Origin: Pontibacter silvestris
Lineage (GTDB): Bacteria; Bacteroidota; Bacteroidia; Cytophagales; Hymenobacteraceae
Direction: 5' to 3'
NCBI RefSeq assembly: GCF_020907275.1
Contig: NZ_JAJJWI010000022.1
Span: forward strand, 17,687-81,686
Length of the DNA stretch: 64,000 bases
Below the pieces are notes generated by a model. The model saw only the letters and a program-made list of their open reading frames with translations. It made no database searches and was not told where the DNA came from. A program made the translations under genes and the position numbers. Below are positions 1-7,187 of the stretch, one piece after another; positions within the stretch are counted from its first letter, which is position 1; every line of letters begins with the position of its first letter.

Positions 1-1226
1 ATACCTTTTGCGGTCGTGATCTGGCATGTCAGAATTTCTGCCTTATCCAGTTCAAGACAGGTAGAGTAATGAAATTCATGACCTTTTATCTCCATGTCAT
101 CCAGTTTAACACAGCGGTAGCCTAAGTGCAGCTTTGGCTTATCCATAGAGGTAGCCAGGTGCAGGAAGTTTGCCATCTTAAACTCCTGCCCGGCAGTATC
201 AATGATAGACCTGCTCAGGTACATCATTCCGCCGCACTCCGCATAAGTTTTCCCGCCGTTTTCGCAGTACGCCCGAATAGCATGTAGCATACTTTTGTTC
301 TGGCTCAACTGCTCCAGGAAAAGCTCCGGGTATCCTCCGGCTAAATACAACAGGTCGCACTCTGGGAGGACTTTATCCTGTAGAGGACTAAAGAAAATAA
401 CCTGCCCCAGTTGGCGCAGCGTCTCCAAATTTTCATGGTACGTAAAGCTAAATGCCTCATCAAGTGCTACGGCAATCTTGAGCTTTGTTTTTGGTGAACC
501 TATAGAAACAGCTGCATCCATTAATTGGGGAAGAGGTTGATTTGTGATCTCCAGCAGCCGATCCAGGTTTACTGTTTCTGATATAGCGGCTGCAATCTTA
601 TCACAGAGCGCATCAAAATCTATACTAGAGGAGGTGCTCAAGCCTAAGTGCCGGGACGGAATCTGTATCTCTTCCTGGTGCGGCAGATACCCTAATGCTT
701 CAACTCCCGCATCCTGGCAGGCATCCTGCAGGAAATTATAATGCGAGGCGGAGTTAACATTGTTGAAGATGACACCTTTCAGTGTAATGCCATCATAAAA
801 GTTTTTAAAGCCATAGATCAAAGGCGCAGCGGAGTAGGCCATGGCTTTCGCGTTGATCACAAGGATAATAGGAATACCGAGGAGGGTGGCTATTTCGGCG
901 CTGCTTCCTCTCATTTTCTCTGCTCCATCAAATAACCCCATCACACCCTCTGTTACCGCAACCTCTGCCCCAGCAGTATACTTCTGGTAGATTTGCTTTA
1001 CATGTGCTGCACTTGCCATAAACGTATCGAGGTTAATGCTGACTTGTCGCGCGGCTATTTTGTGGTGCATAGGGTCCAGGTAATCCGGCCCACATTTAAA
1101 AGGCTGCACTTTTAGGCCCCTGCTGGCTAATGCACGCAGCAAACCTAAGGTAACGGTTGTTTTTCCAGAGCCGCTGGAGGGCGCAGCAATCAGGAAGTGG
1201 GACTTGTGTGCTGTAGGATGCGGCAT
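1..1226 (-). CDS. cbiA: Cobyrinic acid a,c-diamide synthase (CbiA/CobB), 3' end outside window
   Basis: Catalyses ATP- and glutamine-dependent amidation of the a and c side chains of cobyrinic acid in cobalamin synthesis (known for the family). Reading back from the ATG at 1226, the protein begins MPHPTAHKSHFLIAAPSSGS, then a P-loop SGSGKTT at about residues 19-25, followed by KCGPDYLDP, EGVMGLFDG, and a C-terminal class I amidotransferase part with YLAGGYPE and the nucleophile region AECGGMMYLS. The frame stays open to the left edge (about 408 codons visible), so the stop lies outside. It starts 2 bp after the stop of the upstream P-loop gene, so it is the last visible gene of the cob operon and probably translationally coupled. 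No lesion seen. Confidence 0.93.
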   Translation of the reverse strand, partial: MPHPTAHKSHFLIAAPSSGSGKTTVTLGLLRALASRGLKVQPFKCGPDYLDPMHHKIAARQVSINLDTFMASAAHVKQIYQKYTAGAEVAVTEGVMGLFDGAEKMRGSSAEIATLLGIPIILVINAKAMAYSAAPLIYGFKNFYDGITLKGVIFNNVNSASHYNFLQDACQDAGVEALGYLPHQEEIQIPSRHLGLSTSSSIDFDALCDKIAAAISETVNLDRLLEITNQPLPQLMDAAVSIGSPKTKLKIAVALDEAFSFTYHENLETLRQLGQVIFFSPLQDKVLPECDLLYLAGGYPELFLEQLSQNKSMLHAIRAYCENGGKTYAECGGMMYLSRSIIDTAGQEFKMANFLHLATSMDKPKLHLGYRCVKLDDMEIKGHEFHYSTCLELDKAEILTCQITTAKG

Positions 1227-1228
1227 AG

Positions 1229-1756
1229 CTAAATATGAGAAATTACAAAGTTCACCCTTTCGGCAACGGAGGCCTTCGGCAACTCTACGATAGTGTAACG
1301 GAGCGATTGATACGTTTCTTTAATGGCGTGAAATAAAATAACGGCCTCTTCAAAAGTTTGCCAGCGTTCGCTGTCATTTACGTAAATGTCCTGCCACGGA
1401 GGCGCGAGGAAGACAAGGGGGCTGTACCTGTTTTGCTGCATCGCCTGTTCATATACTTCATCCACAGGTTGCGCTGCTACTTTCAGGTAAGAGATGATAT
1501 CCGGTATTCCTCTGTCGAAGAAAGTAGTACGCGAAGTTGTATGGGCGTGGCCAAAATCCTGAATCATTCGCTCCAATACTTTCCGGGCAAAGCAGGGGAG
1601 GTTCCCCCACGGGAGGCAATCACTTCCCTTCGCTATCTCTTCGATGATCAGCTGCCGGGAAGCCTCTTCGGAGACATTATATCCCTTTTGATGTAATGCC
1701 TGCAGGAGGGTGGTTTTACCTGCTCCTGGCCCTCCTGAAATAATGTATTTATGCAT
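1229..1756 (-). CDS. Small P-loop ATPase/kinase-like protein (AAA_28 type) in the cobalamin operon
   Basis: 175 residues. A Walker A motif GGPGAGKTT lies at residues 8-16, directly after the first beta strand, and an FFDRG segment at about residues 100-104 resembles the acidic switch of NadR-type kinases and AAA_28 proteins. No signal peptide or membrane segment. The gene sits 27 bp after cbiB and 2 bp before cbiA on the same strand, which ties it to cobalamin synthesis or salvage. It is not CobU/CobP: the GGARSGKS-type motif and the guanylyltransferase histidine region are not visible. Family membership is inferred from the motif pattern; the substrate is unknown. A kinase acting on a B12 precursor such as threonine, alpha-ribazole or cobinamide is possible but unproven. 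Confidence 0.8.
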   Translation of the reverse strand: MHKYIISGGPGAGKTTLLQALHQKGYNVSEEASRQLIIEEIAKGSDCLPWGNLPCFARKVLERMIQDFGHAHTTSRTTFFDRGIPDIISYLKVAAQPVDEVYEQAMQQNRYSPLVFLAPPWQDIYVNDSERWQTFEEAVILFHAIKETYQSLRYTIVELPKASVAERVNFVISHI

Positions 1757-1783
1757 GCTTGCTTCGCCGGGTAACGTTTACTT

Positions 1784-2722
1784 TTACAGCACAAGAAAAG
1801 CCATCAGCATAATGCCTGCCACCATAACGAAGCAGGTACCGTGGTTTATCCTGCTGACGCGGTAGATTTCCTGGTGCTTGATTACTCTGTCCTGCTCGCC
1901 AATATAAGGCTTATCCACCAGTACGCCATGGTATACATTAGGTCCTCCGAACTGGCAGTTTAATATACCGGCCAGTGCTGCCTCCGGGTATCCGGCATTA
2001 GGGCTTTTGTGTTTGTTCCCGTACTTCAAGACAAAAACGAGCCCCTGCCAGCATATGCTTACCAGCGCCATAAGCAAGGCGGTGATACGGGCAGGTATAA
2101 AGTTGGCTACATCATCGAGGCGGGCGGCAAACTTGCCAAACTGCTCATACCTGTCGTTTCGATAGCCCAGCATGGAATCCATGGTGTTGATCATTTTGTA
2201 GGTCATCATGCCGGGTACGCCAGCCAAGGCAAAATAGAAAAGGGGGGCAATCACGCCATCGCTTAAGTTCTCCGACATGGTTTCGAGCACGGCAATCCTG
2301 ATTTGCTGCGGGCTTAGTTGAGACGTGTCGCGGCCTACAATGCGGGAGAGTTGTTTCCTTCCGGCCTCCAGCCCCTGTGTGTGCAGCACCTGAAACACCT
2401 TACGGCCCTCGTCTACCAGCCCTCTGTTAGCCAGGCCATAAAAGACAAAGATACCTGCAAAAAGAAGGTAGAGGTATGGGTGGAGCGAAAGCAACATTTC
2501 ACCCACAGTTGAGAAAGTGAAAAAAGTTAGCAGGCACAGCGCCAGTGTTAGCAGCATACCCTTCAGGAACCTATACTTAAGTTTGTTCAGGAGCTGCTCT
2601 CCTTTGTAAATAAGGTTTCCGAATACCCTCACCGGATGCGGCAGGTTCTCCGGGTCTCCAACAAGCAGGTCCAGCAGGTATCCGGCGGCAAGCGGAATGA
2701 TTAGGAGCAGTGCTTGTTCCAT
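1784..2722 (-). CDS. cbiB: Adenosylcobinamide-phosphate synthase CbiB/CobD
   Basis: Integral membrane enzyme that joins adenosylcobyric acid to (R)-1-amino-2-propanol phosphate (known for CbiB). 312 residues, the usual length. It starts MEQALLLIIPLAAGYLLDLL and has the family signature GDPENLPHPVR at about residues 22-32, further hydrophobic segments near residues 55-100 and 285-310, and the conserved SENLSDGVIAPLFY and YKMINTMDSMLGYRN blocks in the middle. The start overlaps the end of the upstream PLP-enzyme gene by 22 bp, suggesting translational coupling. In the operon it follows the enzyme that supplies the aminopropanol arm, matching the order of the reactions. Confidence 0.95.
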   Translation of the reverse strand: MEQALLLIIPLAAGYLLDLLVGDPENLPHPVRVFGNLIYKGEQLLNKLKYRFLKGMLLTLALCLLTFFTFSTVGEMLLSLHPYLYLLFAGIFVFYGLANRGLVDEGRKVFQVLHTQGLEAGRKQLSRIVGRDTSQLSPQQIRIAVLETMSENLSDGVIAPLFYFALAGVPGMMTYKMINTMDSMLGYRNDRYEQFGKFAARLDDVANFIPARITALLMALVSICWQGLVFVLKYGNKHKSPNAGYPEAALAGILNCQFGGPNVYHGVLVDKPYIGEQDRVIKHQEIYRVSRINHGTCFVMVAGIMLMAFLVL

Positions 2723-3723
2723 GTCGTCAGGGCTTGAATAAGTAACTGATTTCTGGCAGGTGTCAGGGTGGCTACTCTAAAGTGCTTCTCGTTTAATCCC
2801 CTGAAGTTGCTCGCATCGCGGATCAGTATACCATGCTTTTCCACGAGGTATTGCTTTAATTCGGCTGCAGTGCTATGTGCTGTTTCAGCCAGAAAAAAAT
2901 GGGTGTGGCTTTCGTGCACTTTAACGCCTGCCTCTTGTTGCAGCTGGAATGTAAGGGCCTCTTTATCCTTTAACAGCTGTCTGAGAGGCAATTGGATATG
3001 CTTGTAATTGTCAAAGATGTATTTGCCTGCTGCTATCGCCAATGCGTTCACGGACCACGGGAACTTGAGGTCTCTTAGCTGGGCACTCCGTTTCTCATGG
3101 GCCACGATATAGCCCAGGCGCAATCCGGGTATGGCAAAGGCCTTGGTCATAGAGCGCAGCAAGAGTAAATTCTCATAGCGGATAAGTAAGGGGATGGCTG
3201 TTTCTATGGATATTGTGAACTCGATAAAAGCCTCATCCAGCACAAACAGTGTCTGTGGATTTCTGTCGATCAACTCTTCTAAAGGAAAATATACGCTGCC
3301 CGTGGGGTTGTTAGGATTACAGATAAATAGCAGGTCTGTTTCTAATCTGGGAATACTGTTAAGTTTGTCCCAAGGCATAAACTCTACCTGGTGCTGATGC
3401 ATCCGGCAGGCGTCTTCGTACTCGGCAAAAGCTGGTGTGGCAATCGTAGTTCTCTGGCCCCTAAATGCCTGCGCTACTAAATAAACGCTTTCTGTGGTGC
3501 CGTTGCTGATGAGTACCTGCCCTGGTTTTAAATGGTAATGCTGTGCCACCTGCTCACTTAAGCTCTCTGCCAGAACTTCCGGGTACTTCTGTACGAGGTG
3601 CCACTGGTTAAAAAGATGCTCTTTCATGCCTGCGGGTTCACCGCCGTACCATACATTGGTGCTGAAATCTGCTATAATCTTATGCTTGTAACGATAGGAA
3701 TCGTCTCCGTGTCCGTGTAGCAT
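2701..3723 (-). CDS. cobD: PLP-dependent aminotransferase-fold enzyme, L-threonine-O-3-phosphate decarboxylase (CobD/CobC type)
   Basis: Probably makes (R)-1-amino-2-propanol phosphate from threonine phosphate for the nucleotide-loop arm of cobalamin. 340 residues in the class I/II aminotransferase fold: CNPNNPTG at 135-142, the PLP-contacting VLDEAF at 161-166, and the Schiff-base lysine K194 in SMTKAFAIPGLRLGY. The N-terminal HGHGDD and DFSTN resemble the HGGD and DFSxN blocks of CobD/CobC proteins rather than HisC. Context decides the substrate: 4 bp after cobQ and overlapping cbiB. Naming is confusing between organisms (CobD in Salmonella, CobC in Pseudomonas). A broader histidinol-phosphate-like aminotransferase activity cannot be excluded from sequence alone. 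Confidence 0.85.
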   Translation of the reverse strand: MLHGHGDDSYRYKHKIIADFSTNVWYGGEPAGMKEHLFNQWHLVQKYPEVLAESLSEQVAQHYHLKPGQVLISNGTTESVYLVAQAFRGQRTTIATPAFAEYEDACRMHQHQVEFMPWDKLNSIPRLETDLLFICNPNNPTGSVYFPLEELIDRNPQTLFVLDEAFIEFTISIETAIPLLIRYENLLLLRSMTKAFAIPGLRLGYIVAHEKRSAQLRDLKFPWSVNALAIAAGKYIFDNYKHIQLPLRQLLKDKEALTFQLQQEAGVKVHESHTHFFLAETAHSTAAELKQYLVEKHGILIRDASNFRGLNEKHFRVATLTPARNQLLIQALTTWNKHCS

Positions 3724-3727
3724 ATAC

Positions 3728-5215
3728 TCAATTATTTATCCGTAAGCTGTGGTATATCTTGTCCACATAAACATGTTCCCTGATAACGGCAGCCAGTTTG
3801 TCATACTGCTCTTCCTTGAACTGCTGATAGTCAAAGGCTTCTCCAGCCACTGAAGTGTAATCAGATAAAATATCATTTACTACGGCTGTGTTATCTAAAA
3901 TCCCATGCAGATAAGTGCCCCAGCATTTCTTGTTAAGGAAAAGTCCATCGGTGCGGCCATCCGTGAAAAAATTAACAGGGTTTACTGCCGTGGTGGGAGT
4001 GCTGAGCCCCATGTGTATTTCATAACCTTTGCACTTCTCCGGGTAATTTCGGTAGGTAAAGTTACACTGTTGGGTGGTCTTTTCTGATTGAAGAACAGTG
4101 CGGACCGGTAAGAGCCCCAGCCCGGCAGTGCGCGCGATGCTACTTTCCACTTGATGTGGGTCTTCCACCACTTCCCCCATCATCTGGTATCCACCGCAAA
4201 TACCGATAATTGTTTTCTCTTTCCTGTAGGCCTCGTAAATGGCCTGTGCCACGCCATTATTCTTGATCTGCACGAGATCCTCAATCGTGTTCTTGCTGCC
4301 CGGTAACACCACAATGTCAGCTTTGGCTATTTCTGTGGGCTGATCGGTATAGTACAGGTTCACGCGCGGGTCTTTTTCCAGCCGATCAAAGTCTGAGAAA
4401 TTAGACATTCTATTCATCCGGATAACGGCCACATTCACCTTGTCTGCTACTGCTGCCTTATGTTTTTTCTCCAGTGAAACAGAATCCTCCTCCTCTATAA
4501 AGATATTTTTGAAATAGGGGAGAACGCCCACGACAGGAACTCCGCATAAACTTTCGATCATTTGTCTGCCCTCGTCAAACAGCCTGCTGTCGCCCCTGAA
4601 TTTGTTGATGATGATTCCTTTGATGCACTGTTTCTCTTCTGGCGTGAGCAGCGCTATGGTACCGTACAGACTGCCAAAAATACCGCCACGGTCAATATCG
4701 CCAATCAGGTATGTGGCGGCGCCGGCATGAAGTGCCATGCGCATGTTGGTGATATCGCGGTGCTTCAGGTTCAATTCTGAAATGCTGCCGGCTCCTTCCA
4801 TTACAACAGGCGAATATTGACTTGAAAGCCGATCAAAAGCTTGCTTTACTTCTAAAAACAGCTCTTGCCGGTTATTCCCCATAAAATAGTCGTAGGCTGA
4901 CTGGGTTCCAACTGGTTTGCCATGAAGTACTACCTGAGAGGCTTTGTCGGTGGTTGGCTTCAGTAGCACGGGGTTCATATCGGTGTGGCAGGGGATACCG
5001 GCTGCTTCGGCTTGTACAGCCTGTGCTCTGCCTATTTCCAATCCCTCCGGCGTTGCGTAGCTATTCAACGACATATTCTGCGCCTTAAAAGGGGCAGGAG
5101 TATAGCCGTCCTGTTTAAAGATCCGGCAAAAGCCAGCCGCAACAACGCTTTTGCCAACATCGGAGGCAGTCCCGACAAACATGATGGGGCGTAGCTCTAA
5201 TTTTATTTTTTTCAT
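3728..5215 (-). CDS. cobQ: Cobyric acid synthase CobQ/CbiP
   Basis: Amidates the b, d, e and g positions of adenosylcobyrinic acid a,c-diamide. 495 residues, normal length. The N-terminal dethiobiotin-synthetase-like domain has the P-loop GTASDVGKS at about 15-23 and FKAQNMSLNSY at 43-53. The C-terminal class I amidotransferase domain has the nucleophile Cys340 in GICGGYQMMG and His437 in YLHGIL. Start chosen at the ATG at 5215, just before the first beta strand. It is the first gene of the leftward cob operon. The 307 bp upstream show no recognisable B12-box riboswitch and no clear TAnnTTTG box. Confidence 0.96.
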   Translation of the reverse strand: MKKIKLELRPIMFVGTASDVGKSVVAAGFCRIFKQDGYTPAPFKAQNMSLNSYATPEGLEIGRAQAVQAEAAGIPCHTDMNPVLLKPTTDKASQVVLHGKPVGTQSAYDYFMGNNRQELFLEVKQAFDRLSSQYSPVVMEGAGSISELNLKHRDITNMRMALHAGAATYLIGDIDRGGIFGSLYGTIALLTPEEKQCIKGIIINKFRGDSRLFDEGRQMIESLCGVPVVGVLPYFKNIFIEEEDSVSLEKKHKAAVADKVNVAVIRMNRMSNFSDFDRLEKDPRVNLYYTDQPTEIAKADIVVLPGSKNTIEDLVQIKNNGVAQAIYEAYRKEKTIIGICGGYQMMGEVVEDPHQVESSIARTAGLGLLPVRTVLQSEKTTQQCNFTYRNYPEKCKGYEIHMGLSTPTTAVNPVNFFTDGRTDGLFLNKKCWGTYLHGILDNTAVVNDILSDYTSVAGEAFDYQQFKEEQYDKLAAVIREHVYVDKIYHSLRINN

Positions 5216-5522
5216 TTCGTCTGCAAGCTTAACACTTTTACCGGAAATTTTGCAATAGACTTAGTAATGGATTCCATTTATAAAAGGAATGAAGGCTTAT
5301 CTCTCTTTTAGGCTTTTCAGGAATCAATAGGCCTTTACAATACTTGCCTTGAGATACGAAAGGAATAGGTTGCAGACAAAACGGCTATTGATTTACGTGT
5401 TTGCTTAAGAAGGATTATTTACTGTCGTTAAAGTAGGTAATCCTAATACAACTGTTCTAAACGGAAGCGCTTTATCTACGTTAAAATTTATAATACTAAT
5501 TAATAACCATAAACATTCTACT
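5216..5522. other. Divergent intergenic region between cobQ and the disordered-protein gene
   Basis: 307 bp with no credible ORF. It must hold the promoters for both flanking genes, but neither strand has an exact TAnnTTTG box. Two inverted repeats are visible: ATTCC/GGAAT at 5271-5290 and a perfect 7-bp AGGATTA/TAATCCT pair with a 20-nt spacer at 5411-5444. No conserved B12-box or riboswitch core was found on the cobQ side. Function of the repeats is unknown. Confidence 0.5.
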
Positions 5523-6344
5523 ATGGAAAGAAACGAGAAAGACCGCTACTACCAAAACGGTTACAGCAGTGACAACAGACGTAATTTTGATTATAACGAC
5601 AGATCACATGGACGTGACTTAAGACACCAGTTCGAGCAAGAGTATCGGAACCGTTTTGAGCACGATCATTATAACGACAATCAAAGAGATAGAGATTTTA
5701 ACAGTCGTAGCTTTAACGATAATAATCGTTCTAACCGTTCCAATAACAGTTATTATCGCAGCCGTGACTATGAAATGGAGCGAAATTATTATGATAACAC
5801 CAGGGGCAACAGTGGCAACCTCGGTAATGTTAGACAGGGCTATGGTATTTCCAGCTTCGCAGGCACTTCAGACCGCTTCAACACCTTAAACAACCCTCAG
5901 CGAGAAAGAAATGTGCAGCAGGAACAAGGTTATTTATCTGACCAGGGGCGTGAAAACAGAAGCACCCGCTACAGAAATCCAGATGATAACTTTAACTATG
6001 GCGAAGAAATGTCCAAAAGAAGATTCTCTGATTTTGGCTCTATGAGTGATAGGGGTGGTTTTGGTAATTCTGGTGTACACTCCAACAGAGGAGTCCCTAA
6101 CTACAGTATGCGAAACTTTGACGAAGGTTATGGTGCCGGTATGGGAAGTTCTTATGGCGGTAAAAATTATGGCGGTGGCTCTGGGTATGCAGGAGGCAGC
6201 AGAGGTACTAATACTACTTACAGCAATTCATCCGGTAACTTTGGTGGTTCTGGCTCTATGGGCGTTACTGGTACTAATTACCATAACAGCTTTTCTACAG
6301 GTTCAGATCGGGGTGGTTACGTAAACAATGACCCAAACTATTAA
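5523..6344 (+). CDS. Intrinsically disordered Asn/Arg/Gly/Tyr-rich protein
   Basis: 273 residues of strongly biased composition. The first ~150 residues are rich in Arg, Asn, Asp and Tyr with many DR, NR and YYR pieces; the last ~110 are rich in Gly, Ser, Tyr and Asn with GGYG-, GGSG- and SYGG-type pieces. There is no Cys and no Trp, no signal peptide and no membrane segment, so it is predicted cytoplasmic and unfolded. A proper terminator follows directly, and the reading frame is long, which argues for a real gene. I do not recognise a domain. Similar Arg/Tyr/Asn-rich tracts occur upstream of BON-type domains in Hymenobacteraceae proteins, as far as I recall, but no such domain is present here. 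A role in stress or nucleic-acid binding would be guesswork. Confidence 0.8.
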   Translation: MERNEKDRYYQNGYSSDNRRNFDYNDRSHGRDLRHQFEQEYRNRFEHDHYNDNQRDRDFNSRSFNDNNRSNRSNNSYYRSRDYEMERNYYDNTRGNSGNLGNVRQGYGISSFAGTSDRFNTLNNPQRERNVQQEQGYLSDQGRENRSTRYRNPDDNFNYGEEMSKRRFSDFGSMSDRGGFGNSGVHSNRGVPNYSMRNFDEGYGAGMGSSYGGKNYGGGSGYAGGSRGTNTTYSNSSGNFGGSGSMGVTGTNYHNSFSTGSDRGGYVNNDPNY

Positions 6345-6349
6345 AAAAC

Positions 6350-6384
6350 AAAATAACCTGCCTTTACTCAGGGCAGGTTATTTT
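6350..6384 (+). terminator. Intrinsic terminator after the disordered-protein gene
   Basis: A 13-bp perfect stem (core AACCTGCC/GGCAGGTT) with a 9-nt loop begins 5 nt after the stop codon; the 3' arm ends in TTATTTT. Confidence 0.9.
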
Positions 6385-6475
6385 ATATAGATGCAACTGT
6401 TCCATCAATTATGAAACAGAATAGAAACAAAAAAGAAAAAGGCCAATTTCTGAGATGGAAACAGCCATAAAAGCA

Positions 6476-6507
6476 AAAAGGCTTGCAAAAAAATTTGCAA
6501 GCCTTTT
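6476..6507 (-). terminator. Terminator of the tRNA-Asp array
   Basis: A 14-bp perfect stem AAAAGGCTTGCAAA/TTTGCAAGCCTTTT with a 4-nt loop. Read on the minus strand it lies 3 nt after the last tRNA and is followed by a T-rich tract, so it should end the tRNA transcript. Confidence 0.88.
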
Positions 6508-6510
6508 ATG

Positions 6511-6584
6511 CGGTCTGGACGGGACTCGAACCCGCGACCTCCGCCGTGACAGGGCGGCATTCTAACCAACTGAACTACCAGACC
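6511..6584 (-). tRNA. tRNA-Asp (GUC), copy 4 of the array
   Basis: 74 nt on the minus strand from GGTCTGG to CCAGACC plus discriminator G. Anticodon stem CCGCC/GGCGG encloses loop CTGTCAC, giving anticodon GUC (Asp). The T arm carries GGTTCGAGTCC. CCA is not encoded. Last in transcription order, immediately before the terminator. Confidence 0.97.
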
Positions 6585-6636
6585 AATACTTTTTGAAAAG
6601 AACCTTTTGCTCTTGAAAATTTACCGCAATTTCTTG

Positions 6637-6710
6637 CGGTCTGGACGGGACTCGAACCCGCGACCTCCGCCGTGACAGGGCGGCATTCTAACCAACTGAA
6701 CTACCAGACC
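6637..6710 (-). tRNA. tRNA-Asp (GUC), copy 3 of the array
   Basis: Same 74-nt sequence as the other three copies: anticodon GUC, discriminator G, no encoded CCA. It is separated from its neighbours on each side by 52 bp. Confidence 0.97.
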
Positions 6711-6762
6711 AATACTTTTTGAAAAGAACCTTTTGCTCTTGAAAATTTACCGCAATTTCTTG

Positions 6763-6836
6763 CGGTCTGGACGGGACTCGAACCCGCGACCTCCGCCGTG
6801 ACAGGGCGGCATTCTAACCAACTGAACTACCAGACC
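6763..6836 (-). tRNA. tRNA-Asp (GUC), copy 2 of the array
   Basis: Identical to the neighbouring copies, with a full cloverleaf: 7-bp acceptor stem GGTCTGG/CCAGACC and anticodon GUC. Confidence 0.97.
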
Positions 6837-6888
6837 AATACTTTTTGAAAAGAACCTTTTGCTCTTGAAAATTTACCGCAATTTCTTG

Positions 6889-6962
6889 CGGTCTGGACGG
6901 GACTCGAACCCGCGACCTCCGCCGTGACAGGGCGGCATTCTAACCAACTGAACTACCAGACC
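6889..6962 (-). tRNA. tRNA-Asp (GUC), copy 1 of the array (promoter-proximal)
   Basis: First in transcription order. Sequence identical to the other copies; anticodon GUC. Its upstream side differs from the repeated spacer and leads to the promoter at 7002-7032, with a predicted 5' leader of about 30 nt. Confidence 0.97.
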
Positions 6963-7001
6963 TTCTTGTTGTTTTCTCTAACGCTGTTCGTTAAAGTGAT
7001 G

Positions 7002-7032
7002 CAAAGGTATGTGCTAGATTTTTAATGTGCAA
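7002..7032 (-). promoter_or_regulatory. Promoter of the tRNA-Asp array
   Basis: On the minus strand, TTG (7030-7032), 20 nt, then TACCTTTG (7002-7009): an exact match to the Bacteroidota -33/-7 consensus with optimal spacing. Predicted start near 6994-6998. Confidence 0.85.
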
Positions 7033-7156
7033 GAGGTAACGACAAATTACAGCTTAAATTTTAGAATAAAAAACGCAAACAACTCATTATCAAATATATT
7101 ATTTTTTTAATTAATTATAAAAGTCGCTCTTTGTTACCAGCATATAAGTAAACTGT

Positions 7157-7164
7157 TAAATTTG
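7157..7164 (+). promoter_or_regulatory. -7 box of accA
   Basis: TAAATTTG matches TAnnTTTG exactly, 23 nt before the ATG. A TTTG at 7130-7133 lies 23 nt upstream, slightly too far for an ideal -33 element. Confidence 0.6.
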
Positions 7165-7187
7165 TAGCTGTAATCAGCGAATATACT

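Larger units (their letters stand above)
6511..6962 (-). repeat. 126-bp tandem repeat: four tRNA-Asp genes with identical 52-bp spacers
   Basis: tRNA starts repeat every 126 bp (6511, 6637, 6763, 6889). The three spacers between tRNAs appear identical base for base, as do the four 74-nt tRNAs, so the array is three full units plus a final tRNA. Each spacer includes the run GCAAAAGGTTCTTTTC read on the minus strand. Confidence 0.95.

Noticed and set aside
1358..1696. 112-codon plus-strand frame over the P-loop gene
   Set aside because: Shadow of the minus-strand gene, which has the Walker A motif and operon spacing.
5656..6324. Ile/Val-rich hydrophobic frames in the +1 register of the disordered-protein gene
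   Set aside because: They result from AAC/AAT and GGT codons read out of frame; not membrane proteins.
6511..6962. CRISPR-like array at the 126-bp repeats
   Set aside because: The repeated unit is a tRNA gene plus an identical spacer; CRISPR spacers would differ.
6963..7187. rRNA operon or integrase/att site beside the tRNAs
   Set aside because: No rRNA sequence, integrase gene or second tRNA-end duplication is visible; the region holds only promoters.
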